A stretch of DNA of 64,000 nucleotides from Lepas anatifera. Taxonomy: Eukaryota; Arthropoda; Thecostraca; Lepadidae. The position numbers were made by a program, and so were the translations under genes. Positions 47,395-59,361 of the stretch are shown here, piece by piece. The stretch's first letter is position 1. Each line of letters begins with the position of its first letter. The notes beneath the pieces are model-generated. The model made no database searches. It had not been told where the DNA came from and saw nothing but the letters and a program-made list of their open reading frames with translations. The stretch covers positions 682,001-746,000 of the forward strand of contig JAOTON010001814.1 in the NCBI GenBank assembly GCA_034440635.1, written 5' to 3'.

Positions 47395-49633
47395 TTAACA
47401 CGCGCATTAACGGGGGTCTGAGCCGCCTTCGCCTTGACGGGGCGGGGGCGGGTACCCGCCCCCCCCACCCCCTAAGATCTCGGGAACCGTGCTAGGTAGC
47501 GAAAAACGGTAAAGGGCGTTGGATAACCCATCCACTTCTGCAGCGAAATTATTTGAACCATTTTTTGTCAGGTCACATTTAAGGTCACTAGAGGTCAAAA
47601 CATGCCGTAATAGGGATAACATGTAAATTAAGTTTTTCGGCCATTACATCTGAACAAGTAAAGATAGAGCAAAACTATTTGAAATATATGAATCCTCGCA
47701 GCAAGCCGGATCGAATGATATATATGACCTTGCTTGGTCAAATCAAGGATTGATTGTCTTGACCTGACCTGAGGTCAGGTCAAGACAGTGACGGATCCAG
47801 GGGCAGGGGGCCCGAGCCCCCCTCCCCCTTAGCTCCGAAGCGCCGCAGTATAGCTCAGTTTCGGGCTAGCGGCGCGCCTGTACCCATTTCGTGCGCCAAG
47901 GTGGTAGATACCACTTATTCCACTTGAATGAATACATACTCCTTAAAACCATGGCAAAGCGTCCCTGCCCAAACACTAGACGCCTTTACTGCTCTTTTGC
48001 GCCCCAGTAAAATGTTGAAGATGAAATTTAGAAAGCTAACAAAAGCGCCCCGGCAAAGAAAAGGCGCCACTAGATAGCAAGATTGCGCCATGGGGAACTA
48101 ATGCACCCCTGAGTAGCAGGCGCCCGGATGGCCCTGGGTAGCCTAGGCGCCCCCTGGATGAAGCGCCCTACGGATACCATATGCGCCCTTGGCTAGGAAA
48201 GGCGCCCCTGGGCAGCAAAGGCAAATCTTTTTTTCAAATTGTTTTTTTATATTTGCACCTCTAAATACTAATCAGGCAAAACTCTCAAAAACAGTCGCAA
48301 CCGCCTACAATGCTCTCGGTCAGCAATCATCACACCAACAATAACACACCGATCCTCCTCACTCTCCTGCCCTCGCCACTATGCCGGGCGGTGTTGACCG
48401 CTCGGGATTACCACATTCCGCCGTCTCTGACTGTCCGGCACCAGCCAGCTGAGTTCCTCACGGGATGCTAGTACTCGCACATACATAGGTCAATCGTGCG
48501 CGCTCGGTGGTGGGCGCGAGCCGGCGACTATTGCACAGTACCAGGTGATTAAACAGACAGAACAATTTTCAACAAAGGCAAATCTTGGTAACATAGGTGA
48601 ACTGGACAGCATAAGCGCCCTTTAGATTAAAATAGGCGCTTTAGGAAAATGAAATGCTCACCTTCGGTAGAAAAAGGCGCCCTTTGATAGCCTAGGCGCC
48701 CACTGGAAAAAGCGCCCTACGGATGTCATTTGTCATATGCACCCTTGGATAGCAAAGGCGCCCCTGGACAGCAAAGGCGCCCCTGGACAGCAAAGGCGCC
48801 CCTAGGAAGGCACCCCTTCGATAGAAAAGCCGCCTTGTATAGCCTAGGCGCCCCCTGGATGAAGTGTCCTACGGATATTATATACGCCCTTGGCTAGGAA
48901 ATGCGCCCCTGGGCAGCAAAGGCAAATCTTGGTAACATAGGTGCCCTGGACAGCATAAGCGCCCCTTAGATAGAAATAGACGCTTTAGGAAAATAAAACG
49001 CTCACCTTGGGTAGAAAAAGGCGCCCTTTGATAGCCTAGGCGCCTACTGGAAAAGTGCCCTACGGATGCCATATGCACCCTTGTATAGCAAAGGCGCCCC
49101 TGGACAGCAAAGAAAACCCTAGATAACACAAGTGCTGTGGACAGCAAAGGCGCCCCTGGGTAGCAAAGGCGCCCCTAGGAAGGCCTTGTAGAAAGGCGCC
49201 TTTGGATAGCCTAGGCGCCCCGTGGATGAAGCGCCCTACGGATACCATATACCGTCCTTGGCTAGGAAAGGCGCCCCTGGGCAGTAAAGGAAAATATTGG
49301 TAACATAGGTGCCCTGGGCAGCATAAGCGCCTCTTAGATAGAAATAGGCGCTTTAGGAAAATAAAATGCTCACCTTGGGTAGAAAAGGCGCCCTTTGATA
49401 GCCTAACCTTAATTTACATGTTATCCCTATGACGGCATGTTTTGACCTCTCGTGACCTTAAATGTGACCTGACAAAAAAATGGCTCAAATATTTTCGATG
49501 GAGAAGTAGATGGGCTACCCAAAGCCGTTTACCATTTCTCGCTACCTACCGTGGTTCTCGAGATCTTAGGGGGCGGGTACCCGCCCCCCGTCAAAGCGAA
49601 GGTGGCTCAGACCCCCGTCAATGCGCGTGTTAA
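47395..49633. mobile_element. Foldback-type element with ~230-bp inverted ends and internal minisatellite (2.24 kb)
   Basis: 47395-47632 and 49407-49633 are long imperfect inverted repeats. Outer ends read TTAACACGCGCATTAACGGG and, at the right, CGTCAATGCGCGTGTTAA. Each arm carries the perfect palindrome GGGCGGGTACCCGCCC (47446-47461, 49571-49586), a GAAGGTGGCTCAGACCCCCG-type block, AGGTCACATTTAAGGTCAC and ATAGGGATAACATGTAAAT, in mirrored order. Between the arms is a GGCGCCCC-rich minisatellite plus an internal stretch starting GTGACGGATCCAGGGGCAGG (47790). No protein is encoded. Confidence 0.8.
48040..49400 (+). repeat. GGCGCCCC minisatellite with higher-order units
   Basis: Short units like AAAGGCGCCCCTGGACAGC recur throughout. 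A longer block, CTAGGCGCCCCCTGGATGAA followed by GCGCCCTACGGATACCATAT, recurs at about 48145, 48847 and 49213. The last two are about 366 bp apart, indicating a higher-order repeat. A non-repetitive insert lies at about 48235-48570. Confidence 0.88.
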
Positions 49634-49639
49634 ATATAT

Positions 49640-50935
49640 GACCGAATTTTCAGTATCAGCGCCGTTTTTAATCTCAGTCACAGTGTGTGCACTAGGAGTG
49701 GCATACGACATTAAAAAGTTAAAAGTCACTGTGAGGTAAACAGTGAGGGCTGAGTAGCGGCTGGGTTAGCAGGTTGCAATATTCCTTTACACAAGGTATG
49801 TTTACGAGAAGGATGCGCCGTAGCTATGTAATATTTAGGTTTTCAAGATAAATGATAATTGGTGAAATATCCCAAATTTCAGTTACAGTAATGATAATAT
49901 AAATGACAAAACTTCATTTAATTATACCTTTATTAATTCCATACCCATATCAACAAGATAAATTAAATCGATGCGTCACTAATTTCCTAGAAGCAAATCA
50001 GTCAGTAACACTTTGCGCTATAGTTGCATGATATGCGCCAGAAACTGCAATATTCCTTTAATATGGTATCAATAATATGAAGTGAACTGATTTTTCTTTC
50101 CGAATGCCTTGGAAAAACTTAAGGGGTATGAAGGAAGTATAAAGGAGCTCTCTGCTCAGCTTTGTAAGACCTTTTTCTGAAGCAAATAAAATATCAAATT
50201 ATTCTAAGCTTGACAAGTTTAGGGCCATTTCCTCATACAAAAAGACCAAAAATTGCAGATCTAGGCCCACAGAGTGTCTATTACCCTTTGTGAGCTGGGA
50301 AAACACCTCCAAACTTGAAGTTTGTAATGTTGAAGATAGGTGAAGGGATTTTTTGCACCGTTGTGACGTCACAACATGGCGGCTCGAGTCAGGGGCTGAG
50401 CAGGATGAGCTAAGAGCCGGACCGGTGGGCGGTTTCACACGCCGCCGCCGGCCAGCCCGCCGAGCCGGCTCCTCAGCGTCGTTTATGTGACTAAGGTCTG
50501 CGGCGCTTCATTTCGGCAGCCGGAGGCAGATTCAGCGCTCCCCAGAAGGCACACCTGCCTCCAGGGGCGTGTTTGTTGGCGTCGAAAACATAAGCCCCTT
50601 CAGAAAGGGAGCTGACCTGTATTGCACGCTAATTTGTATGCTTCCAGGTTTTTTTGTCCCAAGGTTAAAAGAGTGTGTCAATGCAGTCGGACAGACGACA
50701 AAGAGACCTGAAAAAGGCAAAAGAAGCCCTTTCTATTCGCCGAGTGAAGCAGACGTCTAACCACAGGCTTCATAGACGCCTTTTTTCGTGGTATGAATGC
50801 CTTTAGTCACAGTAGCCGCTGTTCTCTAAAAAGTCTTGTGCCTTAGGCTGGAGAAGGCACACATAGTGGCTGCTTCTCGCCCCGTTGTGTTGGAGCTGCA
50901 CCAGGGCTGTGGGTTTATATCTCATTGGGTGTACT
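49640..50935. other. No gene recognised
   Basis: Includes a GC-rich patch at 50.35-50.55 kb. Frames at 50199-50760 lack recognisable domains. Confidence 0.35.
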
Positions 50936-50943
50936 GGTTTTAA

Positions 50944-51466
50944 AGGTAGTGTCCCACTTTTATTAGGGATTTTGAATTGAGATAACAGTTTTGTAGAGCG
51001 TGTTGAGATACCATTATTGGCATGTTTACTTTCACCCAAAGCTCTCGGTATAAAATTTCTGCCAGCCTTAAAGTTCAAAGTAAAGAGATGTATTGCCTTA
51101 TTTCGAACCCTGAAGGAATACCTTCCATGTGGTTGCAGTAATCTGATTGGTCGTAATCCGCTAAGCCTCGGCCACTCGCTGAAAATACTATACCAGCGGG
51201 TGAAACAGCACGCAACACGCCTGCCGACCGAAAACTTAGGGCGAGTGGTTGTCCTTTGCAGAGTGTCACTGGACCGAAGTGCGCCCAAGGCCGCAACACA
51301 GATCGCAATCTCCCTGCCCCGTGCCTGCCAAAACAAATATAGATTATTTTTTCTTTCAAAATCCAACTCTGAAATTGTTCCTTTGCAGCAGGCTTTTGCA
51401 TCCTTCCACGACTAAATAAACACGCCCGCCGTAATCCCATCTGTCGTTCAGTTTTTGCACCAGTGC
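50944..51466 (-). mobile_element. TTAA-type element, short form (523 bp)
   Basis: TTAA at 50940-50943 and 51467-51470. On the - strand it starts GCACTGGTGCAAAAACTGAA and ends GTGGGACACTACCT. The body matches the 3' two-thirds of P1 (TGAACTTTAAGGC, CTCGGTATAAAATT, AACACGCTCTACAAAAC). The 5' terminus is the same as that of 63120-63672, so the short form is a recurrent structure and not a random truncation. Confidence 0.8.
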
Positions 51467-51479
51467 TTAACAAGACCGA

Positions 51480-52415
51480 TAATGAACGGGCGAACCAAGA
51501 ACATGATTGCCGTGGAAAAGTGAACTAATATTATACTGATGATAAGAGCGGACGTCCTCAGCGGAAAATCGGTTGCTGGTCCCGCGATCAATTCACCATG
51601 TACTTGAATAGCTCCTGCGTGCGATTTTTGCCATGCGGAAACGCTGTGAATGGGGCTTTACAGCGAGTCTGAGTCAAGGTTTGGGATTTCACTGAATATT
51701 ATGTGTTATTTTGATGACGTCACATATTGTTAGAAAAGAGGATACGTTTCTGTTTGTATCACATGAAAGTGGGAAAAGTGTTGTTCCCTTATTTTCAGAG
51801 CTCTCTTGTTCTTAAATCATTATTTTTAGAATTTCCACAAAGTGAGCCATTCCCTTTGAGGATAGTGCATTTGTTTTTGGCAGTTCTACAGGTCTCTGGG
51901 AAAGCCAAAGCACACTTTATATTATATTTTCCCTATAGCTATTTTGGTCATTGACATTCCTTCAAATTTGAGAAACTCCAATCAATAAAAAAAGTCACGG
52001 CCCTGCACTGCATGCGTTGAATAGCGGCGGCTGGGCGGCTCTGGTGCTGTTGCATGGTATTGCGGTGACTGGGAAATTTCTCTCAGCCACCATTCGCCTT
52101 GTGGCGGTCCGGAAACGGAGACATCAGACGGGCCATCTTCTTCAGGGGTCGGATTTAACGGCAGAATGGACCGCGCCACCGTCAGTTCAGGCTGCCGGGA
52201 ATATTCATCTGTTGGCCAGGGCTGATGGCGACTGTTTTGGTGGGTTTGTTCTGCCCAGTCATCGCTCGTGGCTTTGTGACTTGGGTACCTGCAGCATTGC
52301 TACATGATGCCGTAATAAACTATTTTTGCTGAGTAAGTGTACAAGACGTGATGTCATTAAGCATGAACTCATAGCCACTCCGAGTTAAAGGAAGCCTTGC
52401 ACCCTGAAATGGCAT
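51480..52415. other. No gene recognised
   Basis: Unassigned sequence. The frame at 52017-52307 shows no recognised domain. Confidence 0.35.
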
Positions 52416-52418
52416 TAC

Positions 52419-52898
52419 TATGGTGAGGGAGAGGACGCTAGCTCCAGACGAGCCAGTGACAGTGTCCGACGTGAATATGATGGTGAGGGAGAGGAGGCTA
52501 GCTCCAGCCGTGCCAGGGACAGTGTCCGACGTGAATATCATATGATGGTGAGCGAGAGGACGCTAGCTCCAGACGAGCCAGTGATAGTGTCCCACGTGAA
52601 TATGATGGTGCGGGAGAAGACGCTAGCTCCAGACGAGCCAGTGACAGTGTCCGACGAGAATATTATGGTAAGAGAGTGGACACTAGCTCCAGACGAGCCA
52701 GTGACAGTGTCCGACGTGAATAGCATATGATGGTGAGGGAGAGGACGATAGTGTCCGACGTGAATAGCATATGATGGTGAGGGGAGAGGACGCTAGCTCC
52801 AGACGAGCCAGTGATAGTGTCACACCTACGTGAAAATGATGGTGAGGGGAGAGGACGCTAGCTCCAGACGAGCCAGTGATAGTGTCCAACGTGAATCG
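52419..52898 (+). repeat. ~60-bp minisatellite, about 8 units
   Basis: Unit ATGATGGTGAGGGAGAGGAC, GCTAGCTCCAGACGAGCCAG, TGACAGTGTCCGACGTGAAT. Several units have small insertions (GCATATG between units) or internal losses (52741-52770). Frames in both directions are repeat artefacts. Confidence 0.92.
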
Positions 52899-52899
52899 G

Positions 52900-53675
52900 A
52901 GGAGGCTGCAGACGACCTTTGTCGGCAGCCTGCATATTTCCTTATTCTCAAAATCCATTGTGTTTGGTACGTGTACCTTTGAATTCAGTTGATTTCGGCA
53001 ATATTGTCGCGTGTAACTCTGGCGTGTAGTGTATAGTTGCCGTCTTTTGTTGGCTTTAATGGAATCATCGGGAGGATTGCATGTGGCGTCTGAGGCGTCA
53101 CTTTGTCTTTACTCTGAGTTTCTCTCAACAAGCCGTGTTTTTATTGGTCGAGTAAGAATTCGCGGCACGTGACTTTCTTGATCCGTACGTCTAGCGCTTC
53201 GATCGGGAGATGAACACCTCCACTCACAACGCGCACCTGGCTAACGCCGCCTTGGAAAATAATGTTTGGGATGCAGCAGGCTGTGTGATCGACTTACCCG
53301 CCACCCTTGCTTGACTGGGTATGTACGTCAACTTTAAGGTTTTTCGGGATTTAGTTTCCGGTAATGTATATAAAAAAGTTATTTATCGGATATTTCGAAT
53401 CTATTGGACGATTTTTTATCAACGGGTGTTATGACACTGTACATCAATTAAACATTCATAAAAATAGAAACACACAATGGCCACCACTTGATCTTCCCAA
53501 TAGGGCTACGTCCCATTTTGTTAACTTTTCAAACCATATCACCAATTTTATTGTATTTGTTATGTCAAGAGACCTAAAATATGAATATTAACTATAACGG
53601 CATTTGATTTAATAACTGGAAATATCAGATTACCTATTACCAGAACCGTTACTAAATTACCTATTACCTAAAGAT
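52900..53675. other. No gene recognised
   Basis: Intergenic; a low-complexity ACCTATTACC-type stretch occurs near 53630-53670. Confidence 0.35.
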
Positions 53676-53682
53676 CTAACAC

Positions 53683-54605
53683 CTACAACGATTCTAATAT
53701 AGGATCCCAGATTGGGCTGATGGTGGCATTTCCGCGGTCGCGATTTATATCTGCCTCTCGCAGTCTTATTTCTATCGCCTCCCTAACTGACCAGCGGCCA
53801 AGCTTTGGTTCTACTGCCAGAGTTTTTACATGTTTTGAATTTGAATATTTCCTACAAGTATACACATGACATGAAACTGCGGATTTTGAAAACCTACCGT
53901 TCTGAATATCTCCTATGTGCTCCTCCACCCTACTCCCAGTGGCCTCCCAGATTCCCCTACGTATTTTGACCTGCACTCACAATTTATTTCATACACTGCC
54001 CCTCTTTTTTCCTCTTTGACTAAAGGGTCCTTTACTTGCGTCAACAAAGTCTTTAAGGTTCTCTTAGAGCTATGAGCCACTTTCATCCCATGGTTGCCTA
54101 GTGCCCTACCGATTCTCTCGCTGGCCCTTTTAACGTAAGGTATCAACACATAATCATATGTTTGCTGCGGCAGCGCCCCTTGCGATTCCCGTCCTGGTTC
54201 CTGATCTGGTCCACTTTGACCCGGCTGCTCTTGCCCCCGGTCTTGCTCCTGTTGGTTGTTTCGTGTTGCCGCTCCTGTTGTTGAACCGGCTGCTTTAGGT
54301 TCCTGCTGCGATTGTTGGTGTTCTCTTTCTGGCTCTGCTCCTACCGTTGCTACTCCTGTTGTTGCACTTGCTTGTTGTTCCTGTTTGGGTTGCTGGTATT
54401 TCCTTTCTGGCTCTGTTCCTTCCGGGTCTTGTCTTCGTTCTTGTGTGGGAGCCTTATCTATGAATTTGTCCGGATATCCGTTTTCTCGGAATATTTCCTT
54501 CAGCGTTAGCATCTCGTTTTTCTGGGAGACTGCATCTGTCGTGATGCTACTTGCTCTTGCGCTAAGGCAGGATATGATACCTGCTTTTATGCTGGAGGCG
54601 TGGTG
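53683..54605 (-). pseudogene. PLE 2: linker and GIY-YIG endonuclease
   Basis: The - strand frame 53913-54623 runs from a post-RT motif (LKEIFRENGYPDKFI) through a Gln/Glu-rich linker with two imperfect copies of EPERKYQQPKQEQQASATTG, then VLIPYVKRASERIG, and into the nuclease: AVYEINCECRSKYVGESGRP (Cys pair and YVG). After a frameshift near 53940 the domain continues in 53683-53976 with EEHIGDIQNG, the Cys/His cluster VSCHVYTC, and VREAIEIRL, which holds the likely catalytic Glu, ending WDPILESL. The order is typical of PLEs. The frameshift makes it nonfunctional unless the break is an assembly error. Confidence 0.85.
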
Positions 54606-54674
54606 ATTGTACTGAGCGGGCAAGGTGCCTTGCCGAACGCCTTATAAAAACCCTTAACTAACTAACTAACTAAA
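54606..54674 (+). mobile_element. 69-bp 3'-end LINE-like insertion with (ACTA)n tail inside PLE 2
   Basis: This segment interrupts PLE 2 at the border between its RT thumb and linker. Removing it and one of the flanking GGTG copies (54602-54605, 54675-54678) rejoins the two reading blocks in frame. It ends in AACTAACTAACTAACTAAA, and it contains GGCAAGGTGCCTTGCC (7-bp stem, 2-base loop), as in tails of some LINE/SINE 3' ends. It is read as a severely 5'-truncated retroposon with a 4-bp target duplication. Confidence 0.6.
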
Positions 54675-55200
54675 GGTGGGATTCGTGTCTTATATACAGA
54701 TTAGACGCTGTTTCTTTTCTAAATACCGACATCTTGAGTTTTCTCGATTCTTTAGAGATTCGCATGTCAAGGAAGTTTAGGGTTCCTTCTTTTTCCGCGG
54801 TGAACTTTATGTTTTCCGATATGCTATTGATGTGGTTATAAAGCTCGGGAGTGTTTCTGGTCCGTGCTGCCATATTACCAAGACGTCGTCCACGTACCGA
54901 CGCCATAACCGCGGTTTTAGCCTGGCGGTGCTTAGAGCTTCTGCTTCTAGGTACTCCATGTAGCTATTTGCTAGTACCACTGAAAGGCTAAGGCCCATGG
55001 GGGCCCGTTCCCGTTGTTCGAAAAAGATTATGGTTCACTTTAAAGTACCTGAATTCCAGACACCCGATCATCAGTTCCCGTATCGTTTCTACTGAGAGGG
55101 ATGTTCTATCGCTCAAGGCTGGATCTTCTCGAAGATTTTGGCACGTTACTTCTGTTGCTTCTAGCACTGGAACTCTCGTGAACAGTTGCGTTAGTTAAAA
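54675..55200 (-). pseudogene. PLE 2: reverse transcriptase, C-terminal part
   Basis: On the - strand, from about 55197: LTQLFTRVPVLEATEV (the motif after the first catalytic Asp, which is missing upstream), then PHGP/MGLSLSVVLANSYMEY, where the family has MGSPLSP, and LWRRYVDDVLVIW with the catalytic YVDD. The blocks lie in different frames (54807-54998 and 54670-54906), so at least two frameshifts have occurred. LNFLDMRIS and FRKETASNLYIRHESH lead into the interrupted linker. The upstream limit is near 55197, where homology fades; the copy is 5'-truncated. Confidence 0.82.
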
Positions 55201-55204
55201 CTGA

Positions 55205-56820
55205 CTAGAAAATATCGTTTGCTGACATCAAGTTGCCGAAGATAAAATGCTAAGGAAGCGGAGTTTGCAGCAACACACTCTGTCTTTCCAATTGTCGGTC
55301 CTATGATTTTAGTTAGGTGGGTATGTACGTCCCAGCCGACTTTAAGTGACGTTGAACATTTAGCGGTTACCTCTGTTTGACCTTCCTGGTGGGCTGCAGC
55401 ACGCATAGGATAATCAGATGGTGGCGTCGGATGCGGCGTTGTTGATTTTGTATCAGAGTGGGGCGGGAGGCAGGAGGTGCGCCGAAACCAGGTGAGCTGG
55501 TTTCCGGGGAAGGGACGTGAAGCTACCCGGTGCCGCTCCCGCTGCTGCCGCATCCAGGGCAAATGTGGCAGCTAGGCGTGTGCTTGTGGTGCTTGCTGAG
55601 TACAGCCGGCTTCCTGTGTCGCTGGTTTCATTTGGGGATTCTGCTGTAGGCTAATGGACTGAATCTATGAATTTTGGGAACTAGAAAACGTTGTACTAAG
55701 CTTCTGCTTGGTTCCCTAGTTACGTCTTTTCTCCGGATATTGATATCTTCAGAACTTTGCCTTGGGAGTGTCCCATAACCTTCCGGTATACCAATGTCTT
55801 GCTATATACTCAGCTGAGGAGGCACGGCTGATTCGCAGCTGTACCGTCTGAAATTCGCTCCCTGCCTGGGCTTCGAGTACCTTGCTATTTGTCCCGAGGC
55901 TACACCTGCCTCCCTGTCGAAGCTGTATTGGTGGGTGGATATATGTCGTCCTATTGATCTCTGGGCCTGGAACACCAAGCGGTCCGAGCGGCTTTTGACA
56001 ACGCCCCGGCGAGGTCGACATGCATCAGCCGGCGTTTCTGCCTTCGCGATCCTGTTCTGGGCACTGCTATAGTCAGGTAACAGGATGAGCTACAGCTTGA
56101 ACAGGAGCGGCTGGAGCGGTGACACGTTGGTCTGTTTTGTTCGCGCCGTGCAGCACTCTGCAGATAGCGAGAACAGGGCCAGAGTTGCGAGCGGCCACCT
56201 CGCCTACGTGGCGCCGCCTCAAACCAACCAGCTCGGATAGATTCGCTACTGGTGTGAAACGTGTCTTTCTTTGCTGCAGAAATACGTAAAGTGCTGAAAA
56301 GGGAGTGGTGGAAAGACGAACCTTATTTTTGGAGTGGTTCAACACCTCTAGGAGCGATTTTTCAGCCTTGAGTTTAGGTGTGTGTAGGTGTGGGTGACGT
56401 GTCGGGGGGGGGATAGAGTCCGGTACGGGTCCGTCGGAAGCCTTACCCTATCACAGGTCCGTTCTGTAATGAGAAGGGTGATTGTGGTAGCGCAGTGGCG
56501 CCGTTCATCGATTCACCGATATCTCTAGTCGGTGGTGGCCTACGTCGGAAGCAAGTTACAGAGGAGAACGTATGTATTTCCAGGGCAGATTCGACATAAG
56601 AAATTTTCCATAAAGGTCAAGGGTATCGTATGTGATTCGCTCTTTGTGCCCAAATAGACTAGTAAAGACGTCTTAAAATATTCTACTGTATTTTGAAGCT
56701 CATTGTATTCTGTTGGTGATTGCGTGGCTCATCAGAGCAGCTGGCTGTGCTGGGGAGAGCCGGTGCAGGTGCAACGCCTGTTGTAAAAGCAGCAGTATGT
56801 TTGGTTAGCCAGCCGGTGGC
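55205..56820. other. No gene recognised
   Basis: Mixed sequence with no recognised domain in the short frames (55191-55562, 55749-56021, 56073-56345, all -). Confidence 0.35.
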
Positions 56821-56825
56821 AGGCC

Positions 56826-57215
56826 CCGTATAACCTGACGTCTGACTGGCCCCGTATAACCTGACGTCTGACTGGCCGCGTATAACCTGACGTCTGACTG
56901 GCCGCGTATAACCTGACGTCTGACTGGCCCCGTATAACCTGACGTCTGACTGGCCCCTATAACCTGACGTCTGACTGGCCCCGTATAACCTGACGTCTGA
57001 CTGGCCCCGTATAACCTGACGTCTGACTGGCTCCGTATAACCTGACGTCTGACTGGCCGCGTATAACCTGACCTCTGACTGGCCGCGTATAACCTGACGT
57101 CTGACTTGCCCCGTATAACCTGACGTCTGGCTGGCCCCGTATAACCTGACGTCTGACAGGTCGCGTATAACCTGGCGTCTGACTGGCCCCGTCTAACCTG
57201 ACTTCTGACAGGCGC
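56826..57215 (+). repeat. 26-bp minisatellite, about 15 copies
   Basis: Unit GTATAACCTGACGTCTGACT plus GGCCCC or GGCCGC. Most units are identical apart from the CCCC/CCGC ending. Confidence 0.95.
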
Positions 57216-57394
57216 TGTGAGCTCTCTCACACACGGCCAATCTGGAGACGTGCTCACCCATTCTACTTCCCTCCTACTTACCATATTGTAAGCTGGTAGA
57301 TATGTACTTCTGAAAATACGTATGTTGTTATTGTGTATAAGCTTGTCACTGTTTCATCTTTTCAGTTCGGTTCCACGTCCGTTTCTTTACACAA

Positions 57395-57397
<3 letters not shown>

Positions 57398-57488
<91 letters not shown>
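57398..57488 (+). repeat. (TA)n microsatellite
   Basis: About 45 uninterrupted TA copies, ending about 120 bp beyond the 3' end of PLE 3's coding remnant. It is preceded by AGTTCGGTTCCACGTCCG, which also precedes the 17.3-kb minisatellite. Confidence 0.97.
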
Positions 57489-57490
<2 letters not shown>

Positions 57491-57610
57491 ACGATGGATC
57501 GCATTTCTTTGTTTTTATTCAAATGAGTGGAACGTTGCAGTCTGTTCTGTGAACCCTCTGTCTAGTGGAAGCAAAACATATCTAGATAAATATGCCCGCT
57601 GGAGTGTGAA

Positions 57611-58140
57611 CTAAATTTTCCTATCGTAAAGTGGTAGTGTAGTGAGCTGTTTAGTCTGAATTTTTATGACTGGCGACTTGTTGCGAATGATGATGGTTTC
57701 AAGTGTTGTTAGTTGTCGCCGGTCATTGCAGTGTGCTATGATCTTAGTGTTTGATGTGAGCATGTTGCGGGTGATGGTGATGTTGTGCTGGTCAAGGGTC
57801 GGTTTCTTAGGAGCACCGTCTTGGATATGCATTGTCAGTCTGCGGCTGAGTGTAGTGGTTGTATGACCAACGTAGTATACCTCGCGGGTTGCACAGTCCC
57901 CGGCAGTACATTTGTATTGGTATACTACGTTGGTTTGCTTCAGTGGTGTGGTTTTCTGGTTAGTGTTGTTTTTCATGACTAGGCTGGAAGTTTTGGGATT
58001 TTTGTAGTAGATGTTCAGGTGTAACTGGTAACTATGTTTGGAAGAAGCAGTGTTGCGTTTGACAATGTCCCTTATGACTCTCTCGTCTAATTTCCATGCC
58101 GGTGTGAGTATGTTTCTGTAGTGTATTGTTATTTTTCTTT
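57611..58140 (-). pseudogene. PLE 3: GIY-YIG endonuclease
   Basis: On the - strand the frame includes AWKLDERVIRDIVKR, LNIYYKNPKTSSLVMKNN, NVVYQYKCTAGDC (first Tyr and Cys pair), EVYYVGHTTTTLSRRLTMHI (YVG and conserved Arg) and LETIIIRN with a Glu at the expected catalytic position, ending near 57611. The insert between VYQYKC and YYVG and the spacing differ from PLE 1, so it belongs to a different PLE lineage. A frameshift separates this block from the RT above it. Confidence 0.85.
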
Positions 58141-59360
58141 CTGTGGTGGCCTTACTGGGGTTGTGACATAGTCATTTAACATTGCCTTAGTGACCCGGTC
58201 AAACTCGCTGTTAGAGTACCCGTTGTTTACCAGGATCTGGCGTACCCGTTCAAGCTCTAGGTGTATTAATTACCACGTACTACAGTTACTTAGAGCCCTG
58301 CGAATATATGCGCGGATTACACTAGTCTTATCAGTGTCAGTGCAGTCGCCTTCTGCATTCATACAATGTCCTAGATTGGTCGGTTTCCTATATACGTTCG
58401 TGGTGATATTATCTTGCCCTTCATCTATCATAAGGTCCAGAAACGGGAGTTTGTTGTTTACGCTCAGTTCTGTCGTAAAATTGAGGACTGAGCTGGCACA
58501 AAGTTGGTTCTTAAGTCCAGTTAGCTGATCCGTATTTGCCACGTCGAGATATATATCGTCGATATAGCGGAAATATTGATGGGGCCTATTCTCGCCTTTA
58601 AGGACCATATTCTCCACATGGCCCATGTAAGCCTGCGCAAACAAGACACCCAGCGGAGACCCCATAGCGACACCATCAGTTTGGACATATAGGTCTCCCT
58701 GCGGGCATCTGAAGGGAGATTCCTTAGTACACGGTTGCAAAAACTCCCTAAGGACACGGCGTGGGAGCTTGGGCGCTTTAAGGGAGTCATGTTCATATAC
58801 ACTCTTCAGGATAATATTTATGGTCTCCTCCACCGGGACGTTTGTAAAGAGGCTCTCGACATCCAGTGGGGCTAAAAATCCTTTAGGCTTGTTACTACGC
58901 AGAATATCTACAAAATCCTCAACCGACTTTAAACCATAATCATTGGGAATAAACGGTGTGATAATACTGTTCAGCTTTTTGGCAATATGGTAAGTGGGAG
59001 TTGGAATTTGCGAAATGATGGGCCTGATAGGATTGTTGGTTTATGAATTTTAATGTTGCCATACAGGTATCCCGGGCTAAACTCCCTAATAGTTTGCTGA
59101 AGTGTACACCGCCTGTTTCGGCATTGGCTACCTCGACAAGTTTGTTTAACTTACTCTTTAACGTTGAAGTTGGGTCCTTACGAATCTTCTTGAATTTACT
59201 TCTATCAGAAAGGACAGCTTTCACTTTAAGAAGATAATCAACCTTATCTAGGACAACAAAGACACTACTCTTGTCTGCCCTGCGTGTCTTAATATCTGGA
59301 TTGTCTCTGAGCTCTCGCGCTGCCTTTCTTAGTTTTGGGGTAAGAACACTTGTTTTCCCG
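58140..59360 (-). pseudogene. PLE 3: reverse transcriptase
   Basis: From about 59340 (- strand): KLRKAARELRDNPDIKTRRADKSS with VFVVLDKVDYLLK, a frameshift, then YGNIKIHKP, a one-base loss near 59037, PIRPIISQIPTPTYHIAKKL and LDVESLFTNVPVEET, which retains the first catalytic Asp. The largest intact frame (58270-58833, 187 aa) has GVAMGSPLGVLFAQAYMGHV, FRYIDDIYL with both catalytic Asp residues, and LPFLDLMID plus VYRKPTN. An in-frame stop at about 58270 precedes VRQILVNNGYSNSEFDRV. All three catalytic Asp positions are preserved, yet at least three frame breaks and one stop inactivate it. The 5' end is missing beyond about 59360. Confidence 0.88.
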
Positions 59361-59361
59361 C

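Noticed and set aside
54653..54674. TTAG-type repeat as a telomere-like array
   Set aside because: It is only about five ACTA/TTAG units at the tail of a 69-bp insertion. Arthropod telomeric repeats are usually TTAGG, so a retroposon tail is the better reading.
56826..57215. CRISPR-like array of 26-bp repeats
   Set aside because: The repeats are directly adjacent with no spacers, in a eukaryotic setting; it is a simple minisatellite.
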